A stretch of 45,098 bases of DNA from Rubripirellula sp. Lineage in GTDB: Bacteria > Planctomycetota > Planctomycetia > Pirellulales > Pirellulaceae. Under the pieces are notes generated by a model. The model did not search any database, had not been told where the DNA came from, and saw only the letters and a program-made list of their open reading frames with translations. The stretch lies in the NCBI GenBank assembly GCA_029245125.1, contig JAQWPZ010000331.1, positions 1-45,098 on the forward strand, written 5' to 3'. How positions within the stretch are numbered: position 1 is the first letter of the stretch; each line of letters begins with the position of its first letter. The translations under genes were made by a program, and so were the position numbers. Below are positions 17,753 through 26,582 of this stretch, one piece after another.

Positions 17753-18007
17753 TTAGCCGCAAAGCTTAAGTGCAACGTAGGGCACAACGTTGAATACAAT
17801 CGCTAGCAGTTTGTAGTTAGCCAAGTATCGGAAATAAGCCGGCTTTAATTCCGCGGGCTCGAGGCCGAACAGGCGTCCGTGGAGGTCTGCGATCTTATCC
17901 CGCATCGCGATCACGGCGGCCGTCGAAAACGTCAGCAGGCCGATATTGAGAATCACGCACCAGCCGAGAAATTCTGCCGCATCCTGGTTGGTTTCAAACA
18001 ATGGCAT
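17753..18007 (-). CDS. Small inner-membrane protein, DUF6868-like
   Basis: 84 residues. The pattern FLGWCVILNIGLLTFSTAAVIAMRD (helix 1), then HGRLFGL and YFRYLANYKLLAIVFNVVPYVAL (helix 2) matches my memory of the DUF6868 family, short two-helix membrane proteins of unknown function in planctomycetes and proteobacteria. The ATG at 18007 is chosen because AGGATAGG lies seven bases upstream; a TTG at 18031 would add eight residues. It converges with the sulfite oxidase gene across the 31-bp hairpin and is divergent from the propeller gene at 18342. Confidence 0.75.
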   Translation of the reverse strand: MPLFETNQDAAEFLGWCVILNIGLLTFSTAAVIAMRDKIADLHGRLFGLEPAELKPAYFRYLANYKLLAIVFNVVPYVALKLCG

Positions 18008-18341
18008 CGCAGTACCTATCCTGGGCAACAAGAAATATGCTGTGCTGATCTTATCGGATCAGACGGCATCACACAAAAACCGCGAGACGAAAGCCGCGTG
18101 GGCGGTCAACCATTCGGGGTACTCAATCGTGGGGGCGAGCAGTACCGATTCGGAGCAGTCGGTTCCGGTGCTGGAGATCGCCTCAATGATTGCCCGCGTC
18201 GGATTGCCCGCGTCGGTGAATTTGAATCATCATCGACGATGATCAACCCTCGAAGTGAAATGTCAGTGATTCATCGCTGAGCCCGCGAAGGCTACAATCT
18301 CGGTGCAAGATTCCCCTCGCCACACAGCATTGGATTGACGG
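18008..18341. other. Divergent intergenic region
   Basis: 334 bp between the DUF6868-like gene and a beta-propeller gene. It holds the 14-bp tandem repeat and the ATCATCG/CGATGAT palindrome at 18229-18243, which lies about 100 bp before the propeller start and could be an operator. No gene is supported. Confidence 0.45.
18188..18215. repeat. Two tandem 14-bp repeats
   Basis: GATTGCCCGCGTCG occurs twice head to tail in the intergenic region. A 15-bp palindrome (ATCATCG-A-CGATGAT) lies close by at 18229-18243. Confidence 0.8.
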
Positions 18342-19670
18342 ATGACTCGTTTGATTTTTGTACCATTACTGTTGTTCGTTTGTCAGCTGAGCAAGGCCGA
18401 TGACTCACCTCGATTTCGCGGAACCGGGGGAGACGGCGTCGTGGCGGACAATCCTGGCTTGCCGCTCCGCTGGTCACAAGAAGAGAACGTCGCATGGGCT
18501 GCCGACGTGGCTGGTTATGGCTGGGCCGCCCCTGTGGTATGCCAAGGCAAGGTCTTTGTAACGACCGTGGTCAGTGACGAAGAGAACACAAAGCCAAGTA
18601 AGGGGTTGTACTTGGGCAGGGGGGTTCGCGAGCCGGCTGCGGGGATGCACCACTGGATGGTCCATTGCTTTGATCTCGACACTGGGAAAGAACTCTGGAA
18701 GCACGAGGCGCATGCCGGGCGACCGGCCGTCCCCCGGCATCCCAAAAGCACTTACGCCGCTGAAACTCCCGCAACCGACGGCGAGCGACTGTACGTGCTG
18801 TTTGGTGATTTAGGACTGTATTGCTACAGCTTGGATGGTGACTTGCTGTGGTCACAGCTGATCGATCCCAAGCGCACGTTCCTTGATTACGGTGCCGCAT
18901 CGAGTCCCGTCGTTCACGATGGGCAAGTGTTTGTGGTGTATGACAACCTGGAACGATCCTGGATTCGTTCCTACGACGCGGCGACGGGCAAGATTCGCTG
19001 GGAGCAAGCACGAGACGAAACTCATTCGTGGGCCACACCCTTGGTTTGGAAAAATGATCAGCGGACCGAGGTGGTCGTACCTGGCAAGAGCAGAAACCGC
19101 AGCTATTCACTCACGGGAGAATTGCTATGGGAATTCGACGGACGGATGTCCAACCTGGTCATCCCCTCACCGTTTGCGGCACACGGAATGTGTTACATCG
19201 CTTCGGGTTACGTGGGTGATGCGCATCGCCCCACTTTCGCGATTCGGCCGGGTGCCAAGGGTGACATCACCCCAGCCGGCGAGTTTGCGGACAGCCCATA
19301 CATTGAGTGGTATCAAGGAACATCGTCCTCGTATAACCCCTCGCAAATTGTTTACGGCGATTACCTTTACACCGTTTACGACCAGGGCTTTTTGACTTGC
19401 CACAATGCCTTGACCGGCGAACAGATCTACGGCAAGCAACGCTTCTCACCTGCTGGTTCATTCACCGCCTCACCGATCGCCTACAACGGCCATCTATTTT
19501 TTATCAACGAAGATGGACTGACCTATGTGGTCAAGGCAGGCCCAGAATTCGAAGTCATCGCAACTAACTCGCTGGAGGAACTTTGTATCGCAACGCCCGC
19601 AGCAGTTGATGACAAGCTGTTGATCCGCACTGCGTCCAAATTGTATTGCCTGTCAAAGCAAGCAGAATGA
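18342..19670 (+). CDS. Secreted PQQ-binding-like beta-propeller protein
   Basis: 442 residues with a signal peptide (MTRLIFVPLLLFVCQLSKA). The typical planctomycete start of these proteins follows (SPRFRGTGGDGV, LPLRWSQEENVAWA). Repeating blades of the PQQ/BamB-like type are visible: FDLDTGKELWKHEA, YSLDGDLLWSQL, YDAATGKIRWEQA, YSLTGELLWEF, CHNALTGEQIYGKQRF. It is usually annotated as an outer-membrane assembly-like or PQQ-like repeat protein; the biochemical role is unknown. PQQ binding itself is not shown by these motifs. It stands alone, converging with 19714-20175. Confidence 0.85.
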   Translation: MTRLIFVPLLLFVCQLSKADDSPRFRGTGGDGVVADNPGLPLRWSQEENVAWAADVAGYGWAAPVVCQGKVFVTTVVSDEENTKPSKGLYLGRGVREPAAGMHHWMVHCFDLDTGKELWKHEAHAGRPAVPRHPKSTYAAETPATDGERLYVLFGDLGLYCYSLDGDLLWSQLIDPKRTFLDYGAASSPVVHDGQVFVVYDNLERSWIRSYDAATGKIRWEQARDETHSWATPLVWKNDQRTEVVVPGKSRNRSYSLTGELLWEFDGRMSNLVIPSPFAAHGMCYIASGYVGDAHRPTFAIRPGAKGDITPAGEFADSPYIEWYQGTSSSYNPSQIVYGDYLYTVYDQGFLTCHNALTGEQIYGKQRFSPAGSFTASPIAYNGHLFFINEDGLTYVVKAGPEFEVIATNSLEELCIATPAAVDDKLLIRTASKLYCLSKQAE

Positions 19671-19713
19671 ATCTTCGCCTGCTTCGGCAGAATGGCCTCA
19701 CTTCACCGCGTCG

Positions 19714-20175
19714 TTAAGATCGCGAGTCAGTGTCGGCGTTGCTCCCCGGGTCAAGATCAGCCGAAGAGGGAAAGTGGAAAGGTGGCTTTCCGCCTCGATG
19801 ACGTAACCAGTTGAGCGAGCGGAGAATCCAGCTCTTGCTGGCAAGATACCGCTCGAGTCGGTATTTCCCAGGGAAATTGACGAGCGAGATCCCAATTAGG
19901 ATCGTCAGCAATCCTTGACCTGGCAGAACCAGCATCGCGATACCGGCGATGACAAATACCAAACCGGCGACATTTTTCAGCACCAGAAACAGGTGTACCA
20001 GCAGTGGATGATTGATCGCCGGCTTCGCGGAATCACGACGCTCATGGTCGAAATAATCGGCCGGCAACCGGGTGACGATCCAGGGAACGGCCAAGAGCGT
20101 GCCCACGAAGATGATCGCGGACAGCAAAAGCGACCACCACAAGAAGGACCCCGACAATATTTCTCGTAATTCCAT
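19714..20175 (-). CDS. PGPGW-type transmembrane protein
   Basis: 153 residues from the ATG at 20175 (an adjacent GTG at 20178 is possible). There is one N-terminal membrane helix (about 11-33), a charged middle (YFDHERRDSAKP), then a hydrophobic hairpin holding the family signature (AMLVLPGQGLLTILIGISLVNFPGKYRLERYL). This matches the PGPGW family, putative membrane proteins of unknown function. The C-terminus is polar, probably cytoplasmic, and of low complexity. Confidence 0.8.
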   Translation of the reverse strand: MELREILSGSFLWWSLLLSAIIFVGTLLAVPWIVTRLPADYFDHERRDSAKPAINHPLLVHLFLVLKNVAGLVFVIAGIAMLVLPGQGLLTILIGISLVNFPGKYRLERYLASKSWILRSLNWLRHRGGKPPFHFPSSADLDPGSNADTDSRS

Positions 20176-20581
20176 CACTCCTACAGCCTAGCGAACAGGG
20201 TCCGATCGTAGGAGAGCCGAGCCAGCGAAGCGGAGTTGAAAAATCCGATTGTTGGCAACGCCTTCACACAGATGCAGCTCATAACTTCATTTGCGCGATC
20301 AAACTTGCAAAGCGTTCCCTGTTAGATTTGAAGAGGATGCGACTCGCTCACGTAAGATGCGACATTCGTTGACGGGCGACACGAAACGATACAGCTCGAC
20401 CAACCTCGTTTGTCAGCCTAGCGAATCAGCCGAATATAATTGAGTCCGGCCGGTAACCCGCTTGCTCCGGAGACTGCCGCACTCCTGTTTTAGAGGGTCG
20501 ACTCGATCGCTATGGAGGGACCGCGGTTGAACACCTGGTAGAATCCCCTGGTATCGCAAATTCGATGAGTGTGAGCTTCTA
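20176..20581. other. Divergent intergenic region upstream of the DNA repair operon
   Basis: 406 bp with no supported gene. It must contain the promoter of the exonuclease-ligase-helicase-phosphoesterase operon. I looked for a palindromic SOS-type box and for a clear -35/-10 pair and saw neither. Confidence 0.5.
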
Positions 20582-21607
20582 GTGGATGAGCTACTTCGAC
20601 CGACCCAGCATGGATTGTATTGCCCCGCGGGTGATTTCTTTGTTGATCCTTCGCGGCCGGTGCACCGGGCGGTAGTTAGTCACGCCCATGCCGATCACGC
20701 ACGGTGGGGTTGTCGCAGCTATCTGGCCGCCAAGCCAAGTGAGCAATTGCTACGTTTACGGATGAATGCGGACGCAACTTTCCATTTTCTGCCATACGGC
20801 GAGAAGGAAACGGTCGGCGAAGTAAAAATCAGTTTCCACCCGGCCGGTCACATCCTTGGTTCGTCTCAAATTCGCATCGAGCACCGCGGTCGCGTCGCCC
20901 TGGTGACGGGAGATTACAAACTCGGTGACGATCCAACTTGTGAAACCTGGGAACCGGTTGATTGCGACCTGCTGATCACAGAATCGACTTTTGGCTTGCC
21001 GATTTACCGGTGGGAACCGAGTGCGACGATATTCGCTTCAATCAATCAGTGGTGGCGTGAGAGCCAGGCAGCAGAAAAGTGTTGCGTCATTTACGGGTAC
21101 GCCGTGGGGAAGAGCCAGCACTTGTTGGCAGGGTTGGACCCCTCGATTGGCCCCATTTTCACCCACGGTGCCGTCGAAAAGGCCAATGACGCTTATCGAC
21201 GCAGTGGCGTAGACCTGCCCGAAACAACCCATGTCGGCAGCGTGGAAGGCAAGCCCAACTGGCAAGGCGCCATGGTCGTCGCTGTCCCCAGCGCGCACGG
21301 TACGCCATGGATGCGAAAATTCGGCCGCGTCAGCACTGCGATGGCAAGCGGATGGATGGCGATTCGCGGAAATCGGCGGCGGAGAAGCGTCGATCGAGGT
21401 TTTGTGCTGAGTGACCACGTTGATTGGGAATCACTGCTCAAGGCAGTTGAGCTATGCGACCCAGAAACCGTTTGGGTCACCCACGGGTCATCAGCAGTCG
21501 TGGCGAGGTACCTGAACGAACAGGGACGGGATGCGAAAGTACTTGATGGCCAATTGCGGCGAGAGGGTGACGAGGACGAATCGGCAAAGAGCGAGGCTGA
21601 ATCATGA
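20582..21607 (+). CDS. Ligase-associated DNA exonuclease, metallo-beta-lactamase/SNM1 type
   Basis: 341 residues. The start is GTG at 20582. The N-terminus GLYCPAGDFFVDPSRPVHRAV is typical of this group. The metal-binding HxHxDH motif is at 34-39 (SHAHADHA); GHILGSSQI and TGDYKLGDDP supply later ligands. It belongs to the beta-CASP/SNM1-Artemis-like nucleases described as 'ligase-associated DNA exonuclease'. It is the first gene of a four-gene repair operon and overlaps the ligase start as ATGA (21604-21607). The acidic, low-complexity C-terminus (DEDESAKSEAES) is probably disordered. Confidence 0.93.
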   Translation: MDELLRPTQHGLYCPAGDFFVDPSRPVHRAVVSHAHADHARWGCRSYLAAKPSEQLLRLRMNADATFHFLPYGEKETVGEVKISFHPAGHILGSSQIRIEHRGRVALVTGDYKLGDDPTCETWEPVDCDLLITESTFGLPIYRWEPSATIFASINQWWRESQAAEKCCVIYGYAVGKSQHLLAGLDPSIGPIFTHGAVEKANDAYRRSGVDLPETTHVGSVEGKPNWQGAMVVAVPSAHGTPWMRKFGRVSTAMASGWMAIRGNRRRRSVDRGFVLSDHVDWESLLKAVELCDPETVWVTHGSSAVVARYLNEQGRDAKVLDGQLRREGDEDESAKSEAES

Positions 21608-23199
21608 TTCGCTTCGCCAATCTTTACGGAGAGCTGGACTCAACGACCAAGACCAACGAGAAAATTTCTGCGATGGCGAACTACTTTGCCAGCGTGGAAC
21701 CGGCCGATGCTGCGTGGGCGACTTACTTCCTGTGCGGAAGCAAATTACGACGACTCGTTCCGACCAAACTGCTGCGAAAGTGGGCAGCCGAAGAAGCAGG
21801 CATCCCCGATTGGTTGTTTGACGAATCGTACCAATCGGTCGGTGACCTTGCCGAAACGATTTCGCTGGTCGTCCCACCGGGGGAAATTCGCGACGATGCC
21901 TCGCTATCCAGTTGGGTTGCTGAACGAATGCACCCGCTTGGCAAGATGGAAGAGCCAGAACAGCGGCAAGCGGTGATTGAGATTTGGCGGCAATCAAGTC
22001 CCGCGATGCGTCTGGTCACGATGAAACTGATCACTGGAGCATTTCGCATTGGGGTCAGCAAGCGATTGCTCACACGGGCCATTGCGTCTCACTCGGGAAT
22101 CCCAACCGAAGCAGTCGCTCACCGCTTGATGGGAGATTGGGAACCGACAGCGGAATTCTATCAACGTGTTATTGACGATTCGGTCGACGCGACGTTGCCG
22201 AGCCAGCCTTACCCGTTCTGCCTCGCGCATCCTCTCGATCCGGAGGAAGGCCCCGCCCCGCTAGGCAACGTCGATCAGTATCTAGTGGAATGGAAATGGG
22301 ATGGGATTCGCGGACAGGTGATCCGTCGTGAGGACAGCACCTACATTTGGTCCCGCGGTGAAGAGTTGATGGAAAACCGCTGGCCCGAAATCGAATCAGC
22401 GGGAGCACAATTACCTAATGGCGTCGTCCTCGATGGCGAGATATTGGCGGCGACGGTCGAAGGAGAGGTTTTACCCTTCGCACAACTGCAACGCAGGATC
22501 GGTCGCAAGAAGGTCGGCAAGAAATTGTTAACCGAAGTCCCAGTCGTGTTCCATGCGTTTGACTTGCTGGAGTGTGAGGGCCGCGATCTGCGTGACCAAC
22601 CACTCGCCGACCGCCGTGCCCAACTCGAAGAGATCGTTCAACAAGCCGACCACCCCAATCTCCGCGCGACCGAGTTGATCAACAATACGAGTTGGGACGA
22701 ATTTGCCAAAACCCGCGAGTCAAGCCGGGAACATCGTGCCGAAGGGTTGATGCTGAAGCGAAAAGATGCGGCCTACGACGTCGGACGAGTGAAAGGAACG
22801 TGGTGGAAGTGGAAAACGGATCCCTTCACCATCGACGCGGTGCTGATTTACGCACAAAAAGGGCACGGACGTCGCGCGAGTTTGTTCAGTGACTATACCT
22901 TTGCCCTCTGGCAGGACGGATCGCTGGTTCCCTTTGCGAAGGCGTACAGTGGTCTGACCGATGCCGAGATCCGTAAGGTCGATCGATTCATTCGCCAGAA
23001 CACGAATGATTCATTTGGCCCAGTCCGCAGTGTTACCCCGGAATTGGTCATGGAAGTGGCTTTCGAAGGTCTGCAGCGGAGCAGTCGGCACAAGAGCGGC
23101 GTGGCGACTCGATTTCCGAGGATCGTTCGGTGGCGACACGACAAGCAACCGGACGATGCCAACTCGCTCGCCGATTTGATGGAAATGATGCCGGATTGA
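21604..23199 (+). CDS. ATP-dependent DNA ligase (repair-operon type)
   Basis: 531 residues. An N-terminal helical domain (about 1-200) precedes the nucleotidyltransferase domain. Motif I is VEWKWDGIRG with the adenylated lysine Lys231. Motif III is VVLDGEIL, motif IV EGLMLKRKD, and motif V lies around VKGTWWKWK. An OB-fold domain closes the protein, ending in GLQRSSRHKSGVATRFPRI. The family seals nicked DNA with ATP. This operon type, with an exonuclease, an Lhr-like helicase and a manganese phosphoesterase, is known in Pseudomonas putida and other bacteria as a repair cassette. The start is coupled to the exonuclease stop by ATGA. Confidence 0.95.
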   Translation: MIRFANLYGELDSTTKTNEKISAMANYFASVEPADAAWATYFLCGSKLRRLVPTKLLRKWAAEEAGIPDWLFDESYQSVGDLAETISLVVPPGEIRDDASLSSWVAERMHPLGKMEEPEQRQAVIEIWRQSSPAMRLVTMKLITGAFRIGVSKRLLTRAIASHSGIPTEAVAHRLMGDWEPTAEFYQRVIDDSVDATLPSQPYPFCLAHPLDPEEGPAPLGNVDQYLVEWKWDGIRGQVIRREDSTYIWSRGEELMENRWPEIESAGAQLPNGVVLDGEILAATVEGEVLPFAQLQRRIGRKKVGKKLLTEVPVVFHAFDLLECEGRDLRDQPLADRRAQLEEIVQQADHPNLRATELINNTSWDEFAKTRESSREHRAEGLMLKRKDAAYDVGRVKGTWWKWKTDPFTIDAVLIYAQKGHGRRASLFSDYTFALWQDGSLVPFAKAYSGLTDAEIRKVDRFIRQNTNDSFGPVRSVTPELVMEVAFEGLQRSSRHKSGVATRFPRIVRWRHDKQPDDANSLADLMEMMPD

Positions 23200-23215
23200 G
23201 ATTGATCGCTGTCGA

Positions 23216-25705
23216 ATGCTGAAATCACCGCAACCCTCGACGCCGAACCAATCAGTAGAGCGGTTCTTCGACACGATTGGATTTCGCCCCTTTCGATTCC
23301 AACGGAGTGTTTGGCGCGCCTACCGTGACGGGCAAAGCGGCTTGGTTCATTCAGCGACGGGAACAGGCAAGACGCTAGCAGCTTGGATGGGTCCGCTGTT
23401 GAGCTTCTTGGAAAAGAACCGCGACCCCACAAAGTGGAACCCCAAACGACCGCCCCCACTCCGCATACTCTGGATCACACCACTTAGAGCGTTGGCAGGT
23501 GACACCGAGCAATCCCTGCGGGCCCCGATCGACGCGTTAGGATTGCCATGGCGTCTTGAATCGCGAACCGGGGACAGCAAAGCAAGTCTCAAAGCACGCC
23601 AACGCAAACGCTTGCCAACGGCATTAATCACGACTCCGGAAAGCTTGTCGTTGATGCTAACCCATCAAAACATGCTCGACCAGTTTGCAAATCTGGAAGG
23701 GGTTATCGTTGATGAATGGCATGAATTGCTGGGCACTAAACGGGGTGTGCAAATCGAGTTAGCACTCGCTCGCTTGCGACGATTGAGTCCTCACTTGCGG
23801 ACCTGGGGATTGTCGGCGACGCTTGGTAATTTACAGCAGGCTCAAGACACGTTGCTTGGTGCACAAGCATGCCCTGAGAGTTCACGAATCATCGAAGGTT
23901 CGAAAGATAAACGACTGAAAATCGAATCGGTCATTCCAAACAAGATCGATCGATTTCCCTGGTCCGGTCACATCGGCACCAAAATGGTGCCGCAAGTCGC
24001 CGAGTTGCTAGAGCAGTCGGCCAGCACCTTGGTCTTTGCCAACACCCGCTCACAAACTGAAATCTGGTATCAGCACCTGCTGAAGCACCGCCGCGATTGG
24101 GCAGGCCAGATCGCGGTCCACCACGGCTCCCTCGATGCTTCGGTTCGACGTTGGGTCGAGGATGGCTTGCGAGCTGGCAGCCTGCGAGCAGTCGTCTGCA
24201 CCAGCAGTTTGGATTTGGGTGTCGATTTCACCGCAGTCGATTTGGTCGTGCAGGTCGGCAGCCCAAAGGGAGCGGCCCGATTACTGCAGCGAGCCGGCCG
24301 CAGCGGCCATCAGCCTGGCGTCGCGAGTCGGCTCGTGTTTGTTCCCACCAATGCGATTGAGCTGGTCGAACTAGCGGCCGCCCAAGACGCGATTCGTCAA
24401 CGCAAATTGGAAGCTCGCGAGCCGATTCACAAACCGCTCGATGTCCTGGCCCAACATTTGGTCACGATCGCCATTGGTGGTGGATTCGAATCAGCCGAGC
24501 TGCTGGCAGAAGTACGTTCAACCGAAGCCTATCAATCGCTGACAGACGCAGAATGGGAATGGGTCATTGATTTTGTCTGTCGCGGCGGCAGCAGCCTGCA
24601 AGCTTATCCCGAATTCAGTCGTGTAGAGACCATCAACGGGCGTTACACGGTGACACAACGCCGCGTCACACGCCAGCATCGCATGAACATCGGCACGATC
24701 GTTTCGGACGCATCGATGAAGGTGAAATACATGAAGGGAGCGACACTTGGCACGGCGGAAGAGAACTTCATTTCGCGATTGTCACCCGGCGAAAAATTCT
24801 TGTTCGCAGGGCGATTAGTCGAGATGGTCCGCGTAAAAGACAATGCCGCCTACGTGCGTCGTGCCACAGGCCAGCCCGATACGGTGCCACGATGGATGGG
24901 TGGGCGAATGCCGCTGTCCAGCGAGTTGAGCGATGCACTGAGAGGAAAATTGGAAGAAGCGGCCGGCGGGCAACTGGTGGGCCGTGAAATGAAGGCACTC
25001 AGTGGTTTGATGAAAATCCAACAGCGTTGGAGCAAGCTTCCCAGACGAGACGAATTACTGATCGAACGAATCAAAGTCCGTGGCGGATACCAACTGTTTG
25101 TATTTCCCTTTGAAGGTCGCTTGGTTCACGAAGGCTTGTCTGCCCTAATGGCCTATCGAATGTCACAGTATCAAAAAGTCACATTCTCGATGGCCTGCAA
25201 CGACTATGGACTGGTCCTGCAATCGCCATCGATAATTGAAATTGATGCAGCAATCGAACAAGGAGTCTTTTCGACTGACGAATTGACCGGCGATATCCTG
25301 AGCAGCATGAATGCGACCGAAATGGCGAAACGTCAGTTCCGGCAAATCGCTCGGGTCGCAGGTTTGATTCAGCAAGGCTTTCCAGGACAGCAAAAAAAAT
25401 CAAGTCATTTGCAAGCCAGCAGTAATTTGCTGTTTGACGTTTTCAACCAATATGATCCAGATAATTTGTTGCTGGACCAAAGTCGACGCGAAGTGTTGCA
25501 ACACCAACTAGAGGCGTCGCGAATGTTCGATGCACTCGAGCGGATTGGTCGCAGCCAAATCGTGATCACTGACCCACCGAAGGTTACCCCGTTAGCGTTC
25601 CCGCTGTTAGTCGATAAGCTTCGGGCTCGAGTCAGCAGTGAAACACTCGCCGATCGAGTCGCCCGCATGCAGCGTGACTTAGAAAAAGCGGCTGGAGAAT
25701 CGTGA
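23216..25705 (+). CDS. Ligase-associated Lhr-type DEXH-box helicase
   Basis: 829 residues, the length of an Lhr-Core helicase. Walker A is SATGTGKT (46-53), Walker B/DEXH is VDEWHE (DEWH 166-169), motif III is LSATLGN, and motif VI is LQRAGRSGHQ. After the two RecA domains come winged-helix and Lhr-specific domains (LPRRDELLIERIKVRGGYQLFVFPFEGR is typical). The family moves 3' to 5' on single-stranded DNA and unwinds duplexes with ATP. The ATG is 16 bp after the ligase stop, and the gene's own stop overlaps the next start as GTGA (25702-25705). Confidence 0.95.
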   Translation: MLKSPQPSTPNQSVERFFDTIGFRPFRFQRSVWRAYRDGQSGLVHSATGTGKTLAAWMGPLLSFLEKNRDPTKWNPKRPPPLRILWITPLRALAGDTEQSLRAPIDALGLPWRLESRTGDSKASLKARQRKRLPTALITTPESLSLMLTHQNMLDQFANLEGVIVDEWHELLGTKRGVQIELALARLRRLSPHLRTWGLSATLGNLQQAQDTLLGAQACPESSRIIEGSKDKRLKIESVIPNKIDRFPWSGHIGTKMVPQVAELLEQSASTLVFANTRSQTEIWYQHLLKHRRDWAGQIAVHHGSLDASVRRWVEDGLRAGSLRAVVCTSSLDLGVDFTAVDLVVQVGSPKGAARLLQRAGRSGHQPGVASRLVFVPTNAIELVELAAAQDAIRQRKLEAREPIHKPLDVLAQHLVTIAIGGGFESAELLAEVRSTEAYQSLTDAEWEWVIDFVCRGGSSLQAYPEFSRVETINGRYTVTQRRVTRQHRMNIGTIVSDASMKVKYMKGATLGTAEENFISRLSPGEKFLFAGRLVEMVRVKDNAAYVRRATGQPDTVPRWMGGRMPLSSELSDALRGKLEEAAGGQLVGREMKALSGLMKIQQRWSKLPRRDELLIERIKVRGGYQLFVFPFEGRLVHEGLSALMAYRMSQYQKVTFSMACNDYGLVLQSPSIIEIDAAIEQGVFSTDELTGDILSSMNATEMAKRQFRQIARVAGLIQQGFPGQQKKSSHLQASSNLLFDVFNQYDPDNLLLDQSRREVLQHQLEASRMFDALERIGRSQIVITDPPKVTPLAFPLLVDKLRARVSSETLADRVARMQRDLEKAAGES

Positions 25706-26418
25706 CGGATGCCCAAACCAACAAGATGACCGACCGTTTGCCTATCGAATTAGCCGGCACCACTTTGCAACTGCTGGGTGGACGCGGCGTCTGGATGCCT
25801 GCTGCGAAAACGCTGCTGGTGGCTGACACGCACCTTGGCAAGGAAGCGACCTTTCGCCGCCATCACATTCCGATCCCAACCGGATCGACGACCGGTACCT
25901 TGGCAGCCGTTACGAAAATGTTGCAAGAAACAGATGCGACACGATTCATCATCCTGGGTGATATGTTTCATGCTCGTTCTTCTTTGTCGCCCGACGTCTG
26001 TGAATCGCTCGAAGCCTTTTTCAACCGCCACCCAAGCGTCGAAATGTTGCTAGTGCGAGGCAATCACGACGCCCACCTGGGACAATTGCCCGCTGCGTGG
26101 CCGATTGACATCGTTTCCCAGTACGCCATGGATCGCATCCTGCTGATGCACCATCCGATTGAAGTCCCAAGTGATTTTGATTTGCTACTTTGCGGTCATC
26201 TGCACCCTGCGATCCGCCTCGAAACGATGATCGACAAAACCGGTAAGCTGCCCTGCTTTTGGTACTCACAGAAAAGATTGGTGCTGCCTGCGATCGGCGA
26301 ATTCACCGGTACCCACCGCATTCATCCCGGGCCCCGCGATAGAGCCTGGATGGTGGTCGATGGCCAAGTAATGGAGCATGCCAACACTCGCCGCCAACGA
26401 TTCACACGAAGAGTTTGA
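25702..26418 (+). CDS. pdeM: Ligase-associated DNA endonuclease/phosphoesterase PdeM
   Basis: 238 residues of the calcineurin-like metallophosphoesterase fold. Metal-binding motifs in order: ADTHLGKE (Asp42, His44), ILGDMFH (Asp87), VRGNHDAH (Asn121, His122), LLMHHPIE and CGHLHP. This set is complete. Members of this operon group are manganese-dependent and cleave DNA. The GTG start at 25702 overlaps the helicase stop by four bases. The C-terminus is basic (RRQRFTRRV). The operon ends here and converges with the cytochrome gene. Confidence 0.92.
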   Translation: MTDAQTNKMTDRLPIELAGTTLQLLGGRGVWMPAAKTLLVADTHLGKEATFRRHHIPIPTGSTTGTLAAVTKMLQETDATRFIILGDMFHARSSLSPDVCESLEAFFNRHPSVEMLLVRGNHDAHLGQLPAAWPIDIVSQYAMDRILLMHHPIEVPSDFDLLLCGHLHPAIRLETMIDKTGKLPCFWYSQKRLVLPAIGEFTGTHRIHPGPRDRAWMVVDGQVMEHANTRRQRFTRRV

Positions 26419-26449
26419 ATCGGGATTGGTTGGACACACGTTGGCGAAA

Positions 26450-26505
26450 GCGAGCAATCGCCAAAGTGCAATTGCTCGCCGTCAGCAAAATCCAATTGCT
26501 CGCCG
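26450..26505. repeat. Inverted and direct repeats between convergent genes
   Basis: GCGAGCAAT at 26450-26458 pairs perfectly with ATTGCTCGC at 26471-26479. The motif CAATTGCTCGCCG recurs at 26493-26505, 24 bp further on, so the hairpin can form with either copy. Candidate terminator for both the repair operon and the cytochrome gene. No T-run follows. Confidence 0.45.
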
Positions 26506-26582
26506 ACAGTTCAGTAAAACGGAAATGGTTGACGCGAATCACCATCTCGTTTCCGGCGGATTGGCGAATTTATTGATCCGTT

